NCBI GenBank assembly: GCA_035772735.1
Contig: JASDFA010000007.1
Span: 146,815,001 to 146,879,000 of the forward strand
From: Datura wrightii
Taxonomy: Eukaryota; Streptophyta; Magnoliopsida; Solanales; Solanaceae
Direction: 5' to 3'
DNA: 64,000 nucleotides
Shown: positions 1-10,839 of the stretch, in pieces
Layout of the letters: each line of letters begins with the position of its first letter
How positions within the stretch are numbered: the stretch's first letter is position 1
Notes under the pieces: model-generated
What the model saw: the letters and a program-made list of their open reading frames with translations, nothing else
Database searches by the model: none
Told to the model about the DNA's origin: nothing
Position numbers and translations under genes: made by a program

Positions 1-582
1 TTCTTTTAAGTTCATTAGAAAATCTGGGCTTATATAAAATATTCCTCCATTATGAGTCATGTCTACTTCAGTTATTCCTATTATAGCCTTTTTCCTGTCT
101 GACCATCTATCGTCATATATTGTTATTAGAACTTTTCCTCCTAAATTTTTTCTGGCTAACCCTTTAATTCCTATTACTATTAATCCTATGTGCATCATGG
201 TCATTTTCGTCTTTCTTAAGTTTTTTAGTGATTCTACATTGATTAGATTTAATGCTAGTTTATTTTCTCCTATTACGGATAATTGTTCTTCTCTATAATG
301 TCTGTATAATAGATCTGTTTTAGAAAAATATTTAGTATTATATAAAACTTTTGGGTCTAATAATTTTATCTGATTTTGTTTAAAAATTTGAAGATCTCTA
401 TCTATGTCTATTATTTCACTTAATTGATTATTATCTTCCTCCCTAGTCTGTCTTGAAAAAATCCTGGATATTAGGTTATTTCTGGCCACTATATTATTTC
501 CTACTTGGTTATCTGAGTAGCTGGGTCTTGGTCTTTCTTCTTCGAGGTTTCTGGTTCCTCCCCGATTTGAAAGAAAGTCCAT
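1..582 (-). CDS. Pararetroviral polyprotein, N-terminal part with movement-protein-like domain (partial)
   Basis: The frame is open from an ATG at 582 to the window edge, 194 codons with no stop. It overlaps the end of the preceding ORF by about 74 bases. In its C-terminal third it carries a block with DDRWSDRK, then an IGITEVD stretch, a T-x-NGG-x-FYISPD stretch and LMNL. This spacing resembles the movement-protein region at the N terminus of badnavirus and tungrovirus polyproteins, which helps virions or genomes pass through plasmodesmata. Capsid, aspartic protease and RT/RNase H domains would lie outside the window. The start codon is inferred: it is the first ATG in the open stretch. In an integrated copy, expression cannot be assumed. 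Confidence 0.7.
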   Translation of the reverse strand, partial: MDFLSNRGGTRNLEEERPRPSYSDNQVGNNIVARNNLISRIFSRQTREEDNNQLSEIIDIDRDLQIFKQNQIKLLDPKVLYNTKYFSKTDLLYRHYREEQLSVIGENKLALNLINVESLKNLRKTKMTMMHIGLIVIGIKGLARKNLGGKVLITIYDDRWSDRKKAIIGITEVDMTHNGGIFYISPDFLMNLKE

Positions 583-871
583 TTTGGTATTTTCTTTTTA
601 ATTGTTGTCTTTCTTGTAAAGGAGTAATTTCTATGTTACTAAATTTTTTAATTATGTCGTCTATTCCGGCTGACTGTTCTGGGATTTTATCTTTAAGTAT
701 TTTTTCTAATTTTTTATCTATTTCTAATAATAAAGCTATAATTGTATTATTTTGTCTAATTATAAGTGTTTCTGAATTGTTTGCGGTTACGTGATTAGAG
801 AATCCTACCGGGTTTTGATACTTATGAGTTATCTCTAAGGCTTTTCTATAGATGGGGGAATCTTCACTCAT
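509..871 (-). CDS. Pararetroviral ORF2-like, virion-associated-type protein
   Basis: The protein has 120 codons. Its ATG overlaps the TGA of the previous ORF as ATGA (868-871), the coupling seen between consecutive ORFs in badnaviruses and RTBV. The N terminus has an MS..S..Y..AL pattern, then PVGF and a QNNT motif followed by a leucine-rich helix (residues about 38-65). The C terminus is strongly basic (KPRRRKTKTQ). Badnavirus ORF2 proteins have the same plan and bind nucleic acid and virions. Length is near the usual 110-140 residues. Identification is by motif memory, not a database search. Confidence 0.65.
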   Translation of the reverse strand: MSEDSPIYRKALEITHKYQNPVGFSNHVTANNSETLIIRQNNTIIALLLEIDKKLEKILKDKIPEQSAGIDDIIKKFSNIEITPLQERQQLKRKYQNGLSFKSGRNQKPRRRKTKTQLLR

Positions 872-1137
872 GAACTAGTGATTTCTTCTATTCTTATAGC
901 TATTTCTTTTATTTCTTTTGTATTATTATATAATTGTTGTACTTGATTATGAATATTACTTATAGAAATATCTTTACTAGTTTTTAGTCTTGTAATAATT
1001 TCAGTTTCTTGTTCTTTAATAAAATCTAAATTTTGTTCTAATTTTTCTATTATCTTTTTCTGCTTTATCTGAATTTCTTCTATATCTTTTATTCTTTTAA
1101 TAATATTTTCGTCTTGTTCTTGTATTTTATTACTCAA
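868..1137 (-). CDS. Pararetroviral small coiled-coil protein
   Basis: An 89-codon ORF is almost entirely charged helix. Heptad-like I/L spacing runs from about residue 12 to 85, with EIQIKQKKIIEKLEQ and LDFIKEQETEIITRL patches. It sits in the ORF1 position just upstream of the ORF2-like gene and shares its stop with that gene's start. Pararetroviral ORF1 or virion-associated proteins are often coiled coils that oligomerise on capsids. No enzymatic motif is visible. The function is inferred only from position and coiled-coil character. Confidence 0.5.
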   Translation of the reverse strand: MSNKIQEQDENIIKRIKDIEEIQIKQKKIIEKLEQNLDFIKEQETEIITRLKTSKDISISNIHNQVQQLYNNTKEIKEIAIRIEEITSS

Positions 1138-1305
1138 ATTAATTATTAGATCTATTATTGCGTTGTATTGTCTATCATCTGTATGAAATATGTGCTCTCC
1201 TTGACTAAAATTACACTTAATAGAAGTACCGTCTTTTAATACTCTATATTTCTTTCAGGGTATAATCTTAAGTCTAAGTATTCTAGATGTTTTAACTGAT
1301 CTATT

Positions 1306-1629
1306 TTATCCTATAGAAGATAATATCTGTCTATTTCTTTCGTTAATTCGTACTAAATTTCTACTTATGTTTAATTGGTTTTCTAAGCTAGCTAGTTCTC
1401 TAGTAATGGATTCACTATATCTAATTGTATCTGTCCTAAATCTGTTTGAAAACAAAATAATATCTGGAACTGCTGAATCTATTTCGTCTTGATTATTTTT
1501 TATTGTAAATTTTATATATCTAGAAGTTTCTTGTATATTTTCTATCTGAATTCTTAAATTATTATAGCGCCTACGTTCTTGCCAATATATCTGATTTCTA
1601 ATTCTAATTCGTCTAATGTATTCTTTCAT
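1306..1629 (-). CDS. Pararetroviral leader-proximal ORF, unknown function
   Basis: A 107-codon ORF begins about 50 bases after the primer-binding site. The N terminus is very basic and aromatic (RRIRIRNQIYWQERRR), followed by predicted helix. I do not recognise it. Badnaviruses and RTBV normally have a leader of several hundred bases before ORF1, so an ORF this close to the primer site is unusual. It could be a lineage-specific gene, or a leader deletion may have brought it close. The 168 bases to the next ORF hold no clear gene. Confidence 0.45.
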   Translation of the reverse strand: MKEYIRRIRIRNQIYWQERRRYNNLRIQIENIQETSRYIKFTIKNNQDEIDSAVPDIILFSNRFRTDTIRYSESITRELASLENQLNISRNLVRINERNRQILSSIG

Positions 1630-1677
1630 GAAGTATAACAGAGTAGTTAGTCTAAAATTTTAGTCCAGAAACTTATA

Positions 1678-1689
1678 GCTCTGATACCA
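1678..1689 (-). promoter_or_regulatory. tRNA-Met(i) primer-binding site
   Basis: The minus strand reads TGGTATCAGAGC, a 12-base match to the complement of the plant initiator tRNA-Met 3' end. This primes minus-strand DNA synthesis in pararetroviruses and marks base 1 of their circular map. The same sequence also primes many Ty1/copia elements, but the downstream movement-protein-like ORF favours a pararetrovirus. Confidence 0.85.
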
Positions 1690-1710
1690 GATATATATAT
1701 ATATATATAT
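1690..1710. repeat. (TA)n microsatellite at viral junction
   Basis: About ten TA units lie directly against the viral primer site. Endogenous pararetroviruses in several plants are found beside TA-dinucleotide tracts, so this is the likely integration junction. Confidence 0.9.
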
Positions 1711-1977
1711 TGCACAAACAACTCAAACAAATTGTGTTGAGAAACTTAAAACTAAAACTGGTAGTATAGTGTTTTCACCACAGATAAGAGTGTCTTTAAT
1801 TATGGCAAGAATGATCCTTGTTTTGATCCTAATCTTGTTTTCAAAAAATAAAAAAGATCCAAGTGTATAAAGTTGGTGTGCTTATATGCACTTATTTGCG
1901 TGTTGTCTTTAATACTTTAGTAGCTTAGTGTAATTTGTCACTGTATTACTTTAACTCTACTTGTTTTTATATTACAG

Positions 1978-2091
1978 GAGGAAGCATCAGCTATCAGGTC
2001 AGCAGGAACTGCTTGGTTCAAGACAATGATTTCAGATTCCGACTACACAGAGTTTGAAAACTTCACAAAGTGGCTTGGAGTTACACAGTGA
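1978..2091 (+). pseudogene. Orphan 3'-terminal exon of an unidentified gene
   Basis: A pyrimidine-rich stretch ending in ATTACAG at 1977 precedes an open frame of 37 codons ending in TGA. It encodes a polar, aromatic-rich C terminus (WFKTMISDSDY, then ENFTKWLGVTQ). Composition and codon use look like a real exon, and the 3' flank is less AT-rich than the intergenic DNA beyond. No upstream exon is visible: the region up to 1711 looks intronic and then the viral insert begins. It may be the end of a gene whose intron received the viral insertion, with the remaining exons beyond the left edge, or it may be a stranded fragment. I cannot name the family. Confidence 0.45.
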
Positions 2092-2831
2092 AGGGATTTT
2101 TCTTATTTTCAACACGAGTTTCTGGTCTTTTTTACATTTGTAACTTTTGGTGGCCCCAGACAAAAAAGGGACAAGTGGGAGTTGATATATTTGCACGCTC
2201 AATTCATCTTAGATTACAGTAAAAAAGTTTTTCATTGCCCACAGTTTGGTGTTAGGAGTTTTCTTTAGTTGTGAGAATTTCACAACCAATATAGGAACTA
2301 CAACTAAAGAAAGAACAAGAATAGGAAGAATTGCTCAAGTAAGGTAGTCGCAATAGAATAGCTTGTTATTTATGATGATTTATTTATATACAGCTGCATG
2401 GTCTGATCAGTCTGTTTGGCTTCTCAAGCAGTTCACTTGAAGATGACAATAACATGTTTGTTACCTATTTGGTTTCTGTTTATTTTGTGTTATTTAAAAG
2501 CCCAACAGCTTATCAGTGACATTTCATTCCTCCTACCCTTCAACACACCCACACAATTTCAACCCAACCCTCCAATAGCCCTGCATAATTCTAACCAGCT
2601 ATCAAGCCACTGTTTATTATTCATGTCAACTGGGTCAGGTCTGCCTAAAACCAGGTAAGCCCAACCTAGTTAAGGTGGGCTCAGTACCACAAGTTAAACT
2701 GGTCTAGCGCAACTAAATAGGGGTTCACAATTGGGCCATCCTTTTCTTACATTATCCGAAACCAGACCGGGACTGAGGCAAACAGGATTGGCCCGGACAT
2801 GCTAAATGACCACTTTTTTTTATTTTTATTA
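2092..2831. other. 3' flank of the orphan exon; no gene seen
   Basis: The first 250 bases could be a 3' UTR. After that I see only low-complexity and CT/CA-rich sequence with short chance ORFs. Confidence 0.4.
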
Positions 2832-3114
2832 CTCTTTCCGTTTCAAAATAAGTGGTGCTCACAACTTAAACACATTTTAAAAAAAATTTCTCATTTCTAG
2901 ATAGAAAAATGTAATTTTACCCATTTACCCCTAATAAATATCTTGAAAAAGATGTAACTCTTTAATATTTTCTTGATTATGTAAAACTCTCTCCACTTAA
3001 ATAAGGGTAAAATTGAAAGAATATCATTAATGATTTTTTGATTACGTAAAATAACACTTATTTTGAAACAAAATCGAAAAAGTCAGAATATCACTTATTT
3101 TGCAACATAGGAAT
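2832..3114. mobile_element. Stowaway-like MITE (Tc1/mariner), degenerate
   Basis: TA dinucleotides flank a 283-base AT-rich element. The left end reads CTCTTTCCGTTTCAAAATAA. The right end, reverse-complemented, carries TTGCAAAATAAGTG in the same relative place, giving imperfect terminal inverted repeats. Left ends of the CTC-TTCCGTTTC-AAAATAAGTG type are typical of plant Stowaway MITEs. A second inward copy of the repeat occurs near 3057. It encodes no protein. Confidence 0.6.
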
Positions 3115-6100
3115 TACAATTTATATACCTTCTAAATCACAGTCTGAAAATCCCTTATAAACAAACTGAAATCTCATAAGAAAACGTCATATCACAATCT
3201 AAAATTTTGTATAATTTTAAAAATGTTAAACAATAGTTTAATATTTTATCCGTAAAATTAATTTAATATACGAGCAAACTTTAGACCAGTCAAACATTGT
3301 CGGAAGAAATTATTTCAAAAGAATTAATATTTATACAGCTTTTAGAAAAGGATAAAATTTAATTAGTGATATTAAAAAGGAAACATTTTTGCAATCACAT
3401 CAAATGACTCAAACCTCACAAGAAGGATTGTCAATGGTTTGGGTAACATTAAAAAAAAAGGTGTTATTTATGATATTTCAAGTTATTAATTACTATCATG
3501 TGTCCAACATATTAGGTTTTTTTTTTTTTTTAAAGAAAAAATAAAATAAAATAATTTACTGTTATCATTTAGTGGAATCAAACAGCATATTATCGGTGAA
3601 GCTAACTTTCTCTTTGATTGAGTTGTCTCTTTTCATGTCAAAAGACAGAGAAATGAACAGACACTATTATCAACACTCGGATCAGCAATAGTAAATTTCA
3701 GCAAAGAGTTGAGCCTTTATTTTCGGTGTTCGATATTCTTAATAAAATATAACTAAATTTGAATTCGTGTGTTATAAAAGGTGATGTTTTTAATTTTTTT
3801 TTTCTATTTTCAAAGATTCGAGTTTGAGATCTCTAATTAAAGATGAAGAGACCTCAATCATCTCATCACAATTCTAACATAGAGAAGCCAAAAAAGAACT
3901 ACATGTATAATTCAAATATACTATTAAAATTGTATTCGACGAAGTTTTATCTCTTGAAATATTTTTATAATAGACTCATCAGAAATAATACAAAATAATT
4001 TTTTTTATACAGAAGGCATTATGCAACCGTCTAAAGATGAGAATGTTCTTTCAACGATTGCAAAGTAATATAAGCACGCCATCGAATAACACAATATATT
4101 TCATCTGTTTTGATTTCAGGAATTTTGGGGCAGACCACAAAATAATGAAATATTGACACAATAAATCGATCCTGGGATGCCAATACAACTTTGTGCTTAC
4201 CATTGCCACTAAACTATAATTCTCTATTCTATCAAAGGGTGTTCAAAATATATACATAAATATAAAGTAATATGTGACTTATATATACAATGTATTTCGG
4301 TGAATAATGTTCGGCTGACCACTTTGACACCATCATAGCTTATCCACTTTTTGCTTTTCAGGATTTAACTTATATAATTTTGACAAATATTTGAAAATGC
4401 ATTAATTTTATTATATTACTAGTATGAGAAGAATTGTACTTTATAATACTTTTTTTCTTGTACGCTATGTACTATTTTCCATATCTTTTTTTTTTCGTTA
4501 TTGTTATTTGTTCTCATTTGTATATTCTCTTTTTTCAAAATGTTTTAAGATGTTTTACTTGAGCGTCTATCAAAAATAACCTCTCTATCTCTTCGAGATA
4601 AAGATAATATCTGTATACATTCTACTGCACATAAACCCTACCAATGAGGTTATAGTAAAATATTGGCTAGCCTAATTTAATTTGGATTTTGGAGGACCTA
4701 AAACAAACTTTATTAGGTTGAGCAGGCTGACCTTTTGTTTTATCCTATTGACTTGCTGTTTACAAGAAAAACACATAAGTATTAATTAGACGACAATATT
4801 ATATTGGGAATTATTATTTTATTTAAAGTAAAAATTAATAATGTTCGCACTAATACATGATAGTAATATTTTAATTGAATAGTTTTAAACAAACATAAGA
4901 TTACTGGTTAATTCCAAGTCACAAGGCATTAGTTAATTCCTCCTTATAGAAGAAAACGAGGTCTCACCTAATTACAACGTTGTTCACCGCTAATTACATA
5001 ATTAATTATGTACTAATATACTACTACTATTGGTTTCATTATTTTATTCTTGGCATGATCTCCAAAAAGGCATTTCGATTTTTCATGCAATTCAGCTTTA
5101 AATGGCTTTTTCTTTCAGTGGGAAATTTATATAGAAAAAGTCATTTTATAAAAGTAAAATTAAATTTATACATATTTATTTTTTTTATAATTTTTTTATA
5201 AAATTATACTGAATATATTATTATTTTATTATTTTTTCCTTCTTTTGAAATTCTCTTTAATATTTAAAATAATTCTCCGTTCTTCCTATTCTTATTTAAA
5301 AAATTTCAACTTGAGTTTGGATATTTTGTATTTTAACATATGATAAATGATGAACCTAACTATTGTGTGTTTCACCCGTAGTAAATTTTGGTGAGATAAT
5401 ACAATTTCTCTATTTATAATAAAAAAATTTAAATTTAAATTTTTTTAAAATAAAAAAATTTATACAACAGACATAAAATAAATTCTACAATACATAAATT
5501 AAAATTTAATTAAATATTAATATAAAAATCAAACATTAAGCTGAAAAAAGAAAGGAGAGGGAAACAAGAATGTAACCGTCGATTAGTTAAATGTGTCACA
5601 CAAAGGCACCTTATCCCATGTGAAATCGAATCAGGTCATGTGACCGAACGCCCAAGAAATATGCGAGTGTGCCCACTCTCTTTAATTTTGTTTTAAATAA
5701 AAGTTTTTTCTAAATAAAGATTTATTCGGATAAACTGCATTGAAAAAAATAATTTCTATGATTATTTATAATTTGAATAAAGACAGTTAATTTATATATA
5801 TATGTATATATAAATGTATATTTGTTTGTTATTCATATCATGCCTTGTTTATGAAAATAAATGAATCGTTTCATATGAAAAAGTATTCTCCAAGAACTTC
5901 TCAAAACAAACAAAAACTTTTAGTCGGAGGATTGGGGTTGACAGGTAATTAACGGGAGAAATAATTTTTTATCTCTTTATAATTTTTTTTTAAAAAAAAA
6001 TTATGATCCTTTTTAAAAAGATTTTTATTTTTACATATAAAAGATCGTCATTTTTATACATAAATTTTTTTTTTTAAAATTATTTTCTTCTATTCAAATT

Positions 6101-7380
6101 ATAAAAAATCACGATATCTCATTTCCTCGTTATTAACCATTTCTATCCAAAGGGCCATTATAAGCACAATGTGCATTCTTTAATTTCCCTTGTCTATAGT
6201 TCAGCATTTTTATTTTTATTTTTCACTAGAGTAGGAAAAAGGAAAATAGAAGAAAAGATACAACATGAAAAATTTAATTTTTATTGATAAAATAAAATTT
6301 TAAATAGTCAATTAACTGAATTATTAATATCCCGTTCCATACTTTAGTCATTTGTTTCTACTTATCCCTTTATTTATTTATTTCAGTATCAGTAGTCACT
6401 TCACCAATATATTTAATTCTCCCATCATCTACAGCAATATTACTATACTCCTCTACTAGGAGTATTAAATATGCAGAATGCATATAGTAACTATTGGAAG
6501 TTGATTGATTTAGCACATAAAGAATTCAGACAATAGGAATATTAATAAGTACTTCATAAATTGGAGTGCATGCAGCTAGTAGTTATATATTAATGAAGAT
6601 GAAGAGATTAAGAATAATATTTTGTGTAATTTATAAAATTAGAGCTAATGTAAAGCTGAGACAAATTCTAGGGAGTAGTTGGTATTTTATCTAGTGAGAT
6701 TTCAGTTGTTCTTAGCAGCTTATTTGCAGTTTCATCATATATTATAAGATCACAAAAATGGAATACATATTTACTCGTATTGGAAGTTTATATTATGATT
6801 AAGTGATTTAATATAATAAAAGTGTGTATTAACTAATCAAAATTAAGTGATAAAAGTGTTTGTACAAATACATATCGTGTATTTATTTATTAGACATACA
6901 CCCGTTTGAATTTTTTTTATTTTTAAACTCAAATGAAATATTTTAACAATAGAGTTCGATAAAAGTGCATGCACAAACATATATCACATCTTAGGAGTGA
7001 TTTGACAACATAATTGGACTTTAAAAAAAAAATTAATTGGAAGTAAGTGAACGTGAAATAAAAAATGAGGAACAGAATTACAAGGTGAGAAATCGAACAT
7101 TCACCAACAAAGTAAAAAATTCAAGTAATCAACCAACTGAACTATTAAAATTTCTTGAAATTACTTCTAAAACTTTATTAATTTTATTTAGGTACAAACA
7201 GAAATTATTATATAAAATTCTTCATAATAATTTAATATATTTTTAAATTAATAATATTTAAAATTGAATCAAATCACTAAACATTCTTAACTCAATGAGT
7301 AATATTATATGTCCTTATCGTTGATAAGATAAAATTGAATCATAATTATTTTGTTAAAATAATTACTAAAATCTTTGGAG
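3115..7380. other. AT-rich intergenic DNA upstream of the AP2 gene
   Basis: There is no convincing ORF or RNA gene here. Poly-A/T runs and short TA-rich stretches dominate. A less AT-rich island at about 5560-5680 contains several CATGTG/CACATG-type hexamers that could be E-box-like sites, but I cannot assign function. The last few hundred bases should hold the AP2 promoter. I could not fix a TATA box with confidence. Confidence 0.5.
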
Positions 7381-7860
7381 CGTGGATCACACGCTCTACG
7401 TGGTGGGAGTAGGAAAGAATTTCGAGAAGAGTGTACCAGCAAGCGCCCTCTGCTTTCGGAAGTTACACTGTTCTACTTCCTCAGACACCCAAACGAATTT
7501 GCATTTTTTTTCTTCTTGTTTTCCATTAGAGAGAGACAAAATCACTTGTTGCTTCTTCCCACTGCCACTGTAATCTCCATAGCCGGCTACCCTTTTCCTC
7601 CTTCTTTCTTCAACCAAAAACCAATGCAATTCTTGTTCTCTTCTATATCTGAATGCACATACAGAAGAAAATGCATTTGTGTAGTGTCTGTATGACTAAA
7701 TTCCTTTCTTCTTCATACCCATTTGCCATTTTCATGTATCCTTGAAACCCAACTGATCAAGTACCCCATTATTTGGTTGTTTTCTTTTTTTGTTATATTT
7801 TCGTTCTGTAATTCGTGAGTGACCCATTTGATCTTTCTCTACTGTAGTGGGAATTTTGAG
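7381..7860 (+). promoter_or_regulatory. Probable 5' leader of the AP2-like gene
   Basis: Base composition changes sharply near 7375 from AT-rich to mixed, with CT-rich tracts typical of plant 5' UTRs, and continues to the ATG at 7861. Several upstream ATGs (for example 7382, 7624 and 7819) precede the main start. The 7819 ATG is in frame and would add 14 residues. I prefer 7861 because MFDLNLS is the conserved N terminus of this family. Confidence 0.5.
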
Positions 7861-10839
7861 ATGTTTGATCTTAATCTTAGTTTTGATGATGTTCCAGTAG
7901 AATCGATCTCTGTTCCAGGTGAAACAGGATCGGAAAAGCTCAATGAACTGTCAATTCCCCAAATGGAGAACTCAGGAACCTCCAATTCCTCAATTGTTAA
8001 CATGGAAACTTCCAGTACTGCTGCCGACGATGAGTATTCGTGTTCGGATCATCGTCGCGATGGTTATGCATTTGATATACTCAAAGCCTATAAGGACGAA
8101 GAAACTGGGAATCGTGGTGGGTTTGTGATAAAGGAGTTGTTTCCGTTGGTGAATGGAGAGGCGGAGTTGTCGCAGCAGCAGTGGTTGGATCTCTCGGCCA
8201 ATTGCGGCGAATTGAATGAGCAGAGGATCGTTAAAACTCCGCAGCAGAGATTACAGGTGAAGAAAAGTAGAAGAGGACCCAGGTCTCGAAGTTCTCAGTA
8301 TCGTGGAGTCACATTCTATCGAAGGACTGGAAGATGGGAATCCCACATCTGGTTAGTGATCATCACTTGGATTTTCATTCTCTCCAGCTCTGTAGTAATA
8401 GCAACTCTTTTAGTTCAATTCCATTCATGGAACTGTTACTATTACTTCTTCTTCTTCTTTTTTTTTGGTTGAGATTTATGCTGTTGTCAACTAAACGCAA
8501 ATTTCAATTTATTGGTGAGGTTATATAAGATTTATCACAGTTCGTATATTTCTATGTTGGCTGTTAACCTACGGCAACCCTCATCACTTTAGGACCCAAT
8601 AGAACCAGTTTTCCTTCGGTACGTTAGCCGTTAACCCCATTGCAACACTCTTCGCTATCCAAGCTTAAGACTGGAAAAAATTAGTGTTCCTTGAAGGAAA
8701 ACAAACATACTGAACCTATGCTTACACGCACACGAGGTTGGTTGGGTTTATTAGTTCCAACTATCTAGCAACTAGTCAATTACTAATAAGCTGCTTCCAC
8801 TTTCTAGTTCGATGGCAACAGATAAATGTGTCAATGTGAATTTGAATAGTTTCTTTATGGACTTTGCAGGGATTGCGGGAAACAAGTTTACTTGGGTAAG
8901 CAACTGTGTTTATAATCTCGTGTTTTACGGATCTTATGTTTATTCCAGCTTTATTCATGAATTGATCGCTGATTGTAAGCTACATTTGTCATTTGGAACT
9001 TGTATTCGCAGGGGGTTTTGACACTGCAAATGCTGCTGCTAGGTACTGTATACTTTAGAATGCATTTTATCTTAACTCAATTCCTTGATTTCTTCTTAAA
9101 AGAAAGAACTTGAAGAGTACTAGTTTTTGTATTACTAATTTCAGGGCATATGACCGTGCTGCAATTAAATTCCGAGGACTTGATGCAGATATCAATTTTA
9201 ACATCAGTGATTATGAAGAAGATCTGAAGCAGGTTGGTTGAAGTAGCTGATTGCCGTTGTTACTCTTTGCTGAAGTCCTTTCTCAATAAGGAAAATAAAT
9301 TGCAATTTAATGTAATTGTCTGTGACTGGCATGTAGATGAAGAACTTTAGCAAAGAAGAGTTTGTGCACATACTCCGTCGTCAGAGCACTGGCTTCTCCA
9401 GAGGAAGTTCAAAGTACAGGGGAGTCACTTTGCATAAATGTGGACGATGGGAAGCGCGGATGGGCCAGCTTCTTGGAAAGAAGTGAGTGACCACTTGTTT
9501 CAATGTGGCTTAGAAATGTCACGCTATTGTTACTATGGCTGTTTCAAGTTTCTCACTATCTAATTACTTGACAGCACTGATCTTTATAAGCTAGAGCGAA
9601 TATCATTAACCAGTTACCATTCCTTATGTGCCTGCAGATATATCTATCTAGGGCTATTTGACAGTGAGATAGAAGCTGCAAGGTGCAATGATCATGACCT
9701 GACTCTTGATTCCTTTTTATATTATGTGGTTTAACCTCTTTACATTGACTGAACTTGGTCTTTGGCGCTTGATCAGGGCATATGATAAGGCTGCTATAAA
9801 ATGCAATGGGAAGGAGGCAGTCACCAACTTTGACCTAAGCACATACGAGGAGGTATTGAGCTCCGAGGCTGATATTGGAGGTACTATCAAGACTTGCACA
9901 CTTTTCCAGACACTGCGTGTATGTTTGTCTCTTTATTCTTTTGCTCTGCTTATCTGGTTGAAACTACCAATCTTTACATTTGATGTAGGCTCAAGTCATA
10001 ATCTTGATCTAAAATTGGGCATATCTCTCTCTTCCTACGCTGACAATCAACATGGAAAAACTAGCCAAATCGGGAACTTCCAGAGCCAGCATGGTTCAAA
10101 TGTTTTACCTGAACATCATAGAGAAGTCCTGGTAATTTGAGATTTTCATGATCTCTATCTCCATTCATGGTCTTCTATGATCTGTAATAAAGGTAGATTT
10201 GTATTCAACTTCTATGTCTGAGCAGTCTACTTGGTCGTTCCTCTCTTGCAGACCTCTGCTTCTACAACACTGAGAAGTAAACTGCTGCTTCATGGTGAGG
10301 GTATACAAACGCAGCACCCCCTCCGTTGGAATGGATCAAATGACAATCTCTTTCCCACATTTAAGGTATTCTCGTCAACATTGCTTGAATTATTTTCAAT
10401 TCTTCTTCTCATAAGAACGGTGCACTAAATGTAGCATTCATTACCTAGGTTCATCTACATGTTTCTTACTCTCTTTTCCTGCATGGTGATTGTGAAATTA
10501 CTATCTGGTAGTTCAATGTATATGCCTCGTCTTGTGAATTTAGTCAGTACAATGTACCGAATAAACATCCTAAGATGCTTTCTCCAGGGTTCAGCAATAG
10601 AGAAGGGCTTGGAAGTTGACGCCTCTTTAAAATGGATGCGGCAAGACCAAAATACTTATGGTGGGAGTCCTATATTGCCACTCTTCTCTACTGCAGCATC
10701 ATCAGGATTCGGAAATTCAGCAATCACTGCACCTGCAGCTGCCACTCATCAACTGCACGTTGGAAGTGGAGCACTACCTTACCACCATTCACCATCCCTC
10801 ACCAACATGAATTTTTCACATCATTATTGCAGAAGCTGA
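7861..10839 (+). CDS. euAP2 transcription factor, RAP2-7/TOE1-like, miR172-regulated
   Basis: This is a nuclear DNA-binding repressor of the miR172-controlled AP2 class, which acts on flowering time and organ identity. Ten GT-AG exons join in phase: 7861-8351, 8870-8895, 9012-9042, 9145-9232, 9337-9482, 9638-9682, 9777-9880, 9989-10131, 10252-10365 and 10588-10839, 1440 bases or 479 residues. The protein starts MFDLNLS, an EAR-like motif. It then has FDILK and KELFPV blocks of TOE1-type proteins, and a KKSRRGPRSR nuclear signal at about 133-142. AP2 domain R1 spans about 145-210 (YRGVTFYRRTGRW, YLGGFDTA). The conserved linker has FVHILRRQSTGF. R2 spans about 236-300 (YRGVTLHKCGRWEARMG, YLGLFDSE). 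A second EAR-like LDLKLGIS follows. The two micro-exons of 26 and 31 bases match the family structure. No lesion was seen. Length is normal. Which paralogue it is (TOE1, RAP2-7 or TOE3-like) is open. Confidence 0.95.
10691..10711 (+). promoter_or_regulatory. miR172 target site in the AP2 last exon
   Basis: The coding strand reads CTGCAGCATCATCAGG followed by ATTCG. This matches the classical APETALA2 target at 20 of 21 positions; the last base is G instead of T. It encodes the TAASSGF segment near residue 431 and should allow cleavage or translational repression by miR172. Confidence 0.92.

Larger units (their letters stand above)
1..1690 (-). mobile_element. Endogenous pararetrovirus (Caulimoviridae), 5' part, minus strand
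   Basis: Read on the minus strand, this segment has the order tRNA-Met primer site, two small ORFs, an ORF2-like basic protein, and the start of a polyprotein with a movement-protein-like region. Two neighbouring ORFs overlap by ATGA, as in badnaviruses and tungroviruses. The four frames have no internal stops, which is unusual for an old insertion. The element begins at its primer site next to a (TA)n tract and runs off the left edge of the window, so capsid, protease, RT and RNase H are not visible. Assignment to the family is by gene order and motifs. The genus is uncertain, and a badna/tungro-like lineage fits best. Confidence 0.8.

Noticed and set aside
1678..1690. Start of a Ty1/copia element instead of a pararetrovirus
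   Set aside because: The primer site alone would allow this, but no LTR precedes it and the downstream frames show pararetroviral gene order with a movement-protein-like domain.
7375..7695. Open frame of 106 codons in the AP2 leader
   Set aside because: It begins with TTG, is low-complexity and overlaps the predicted 5' UTR. I treat it as chance.
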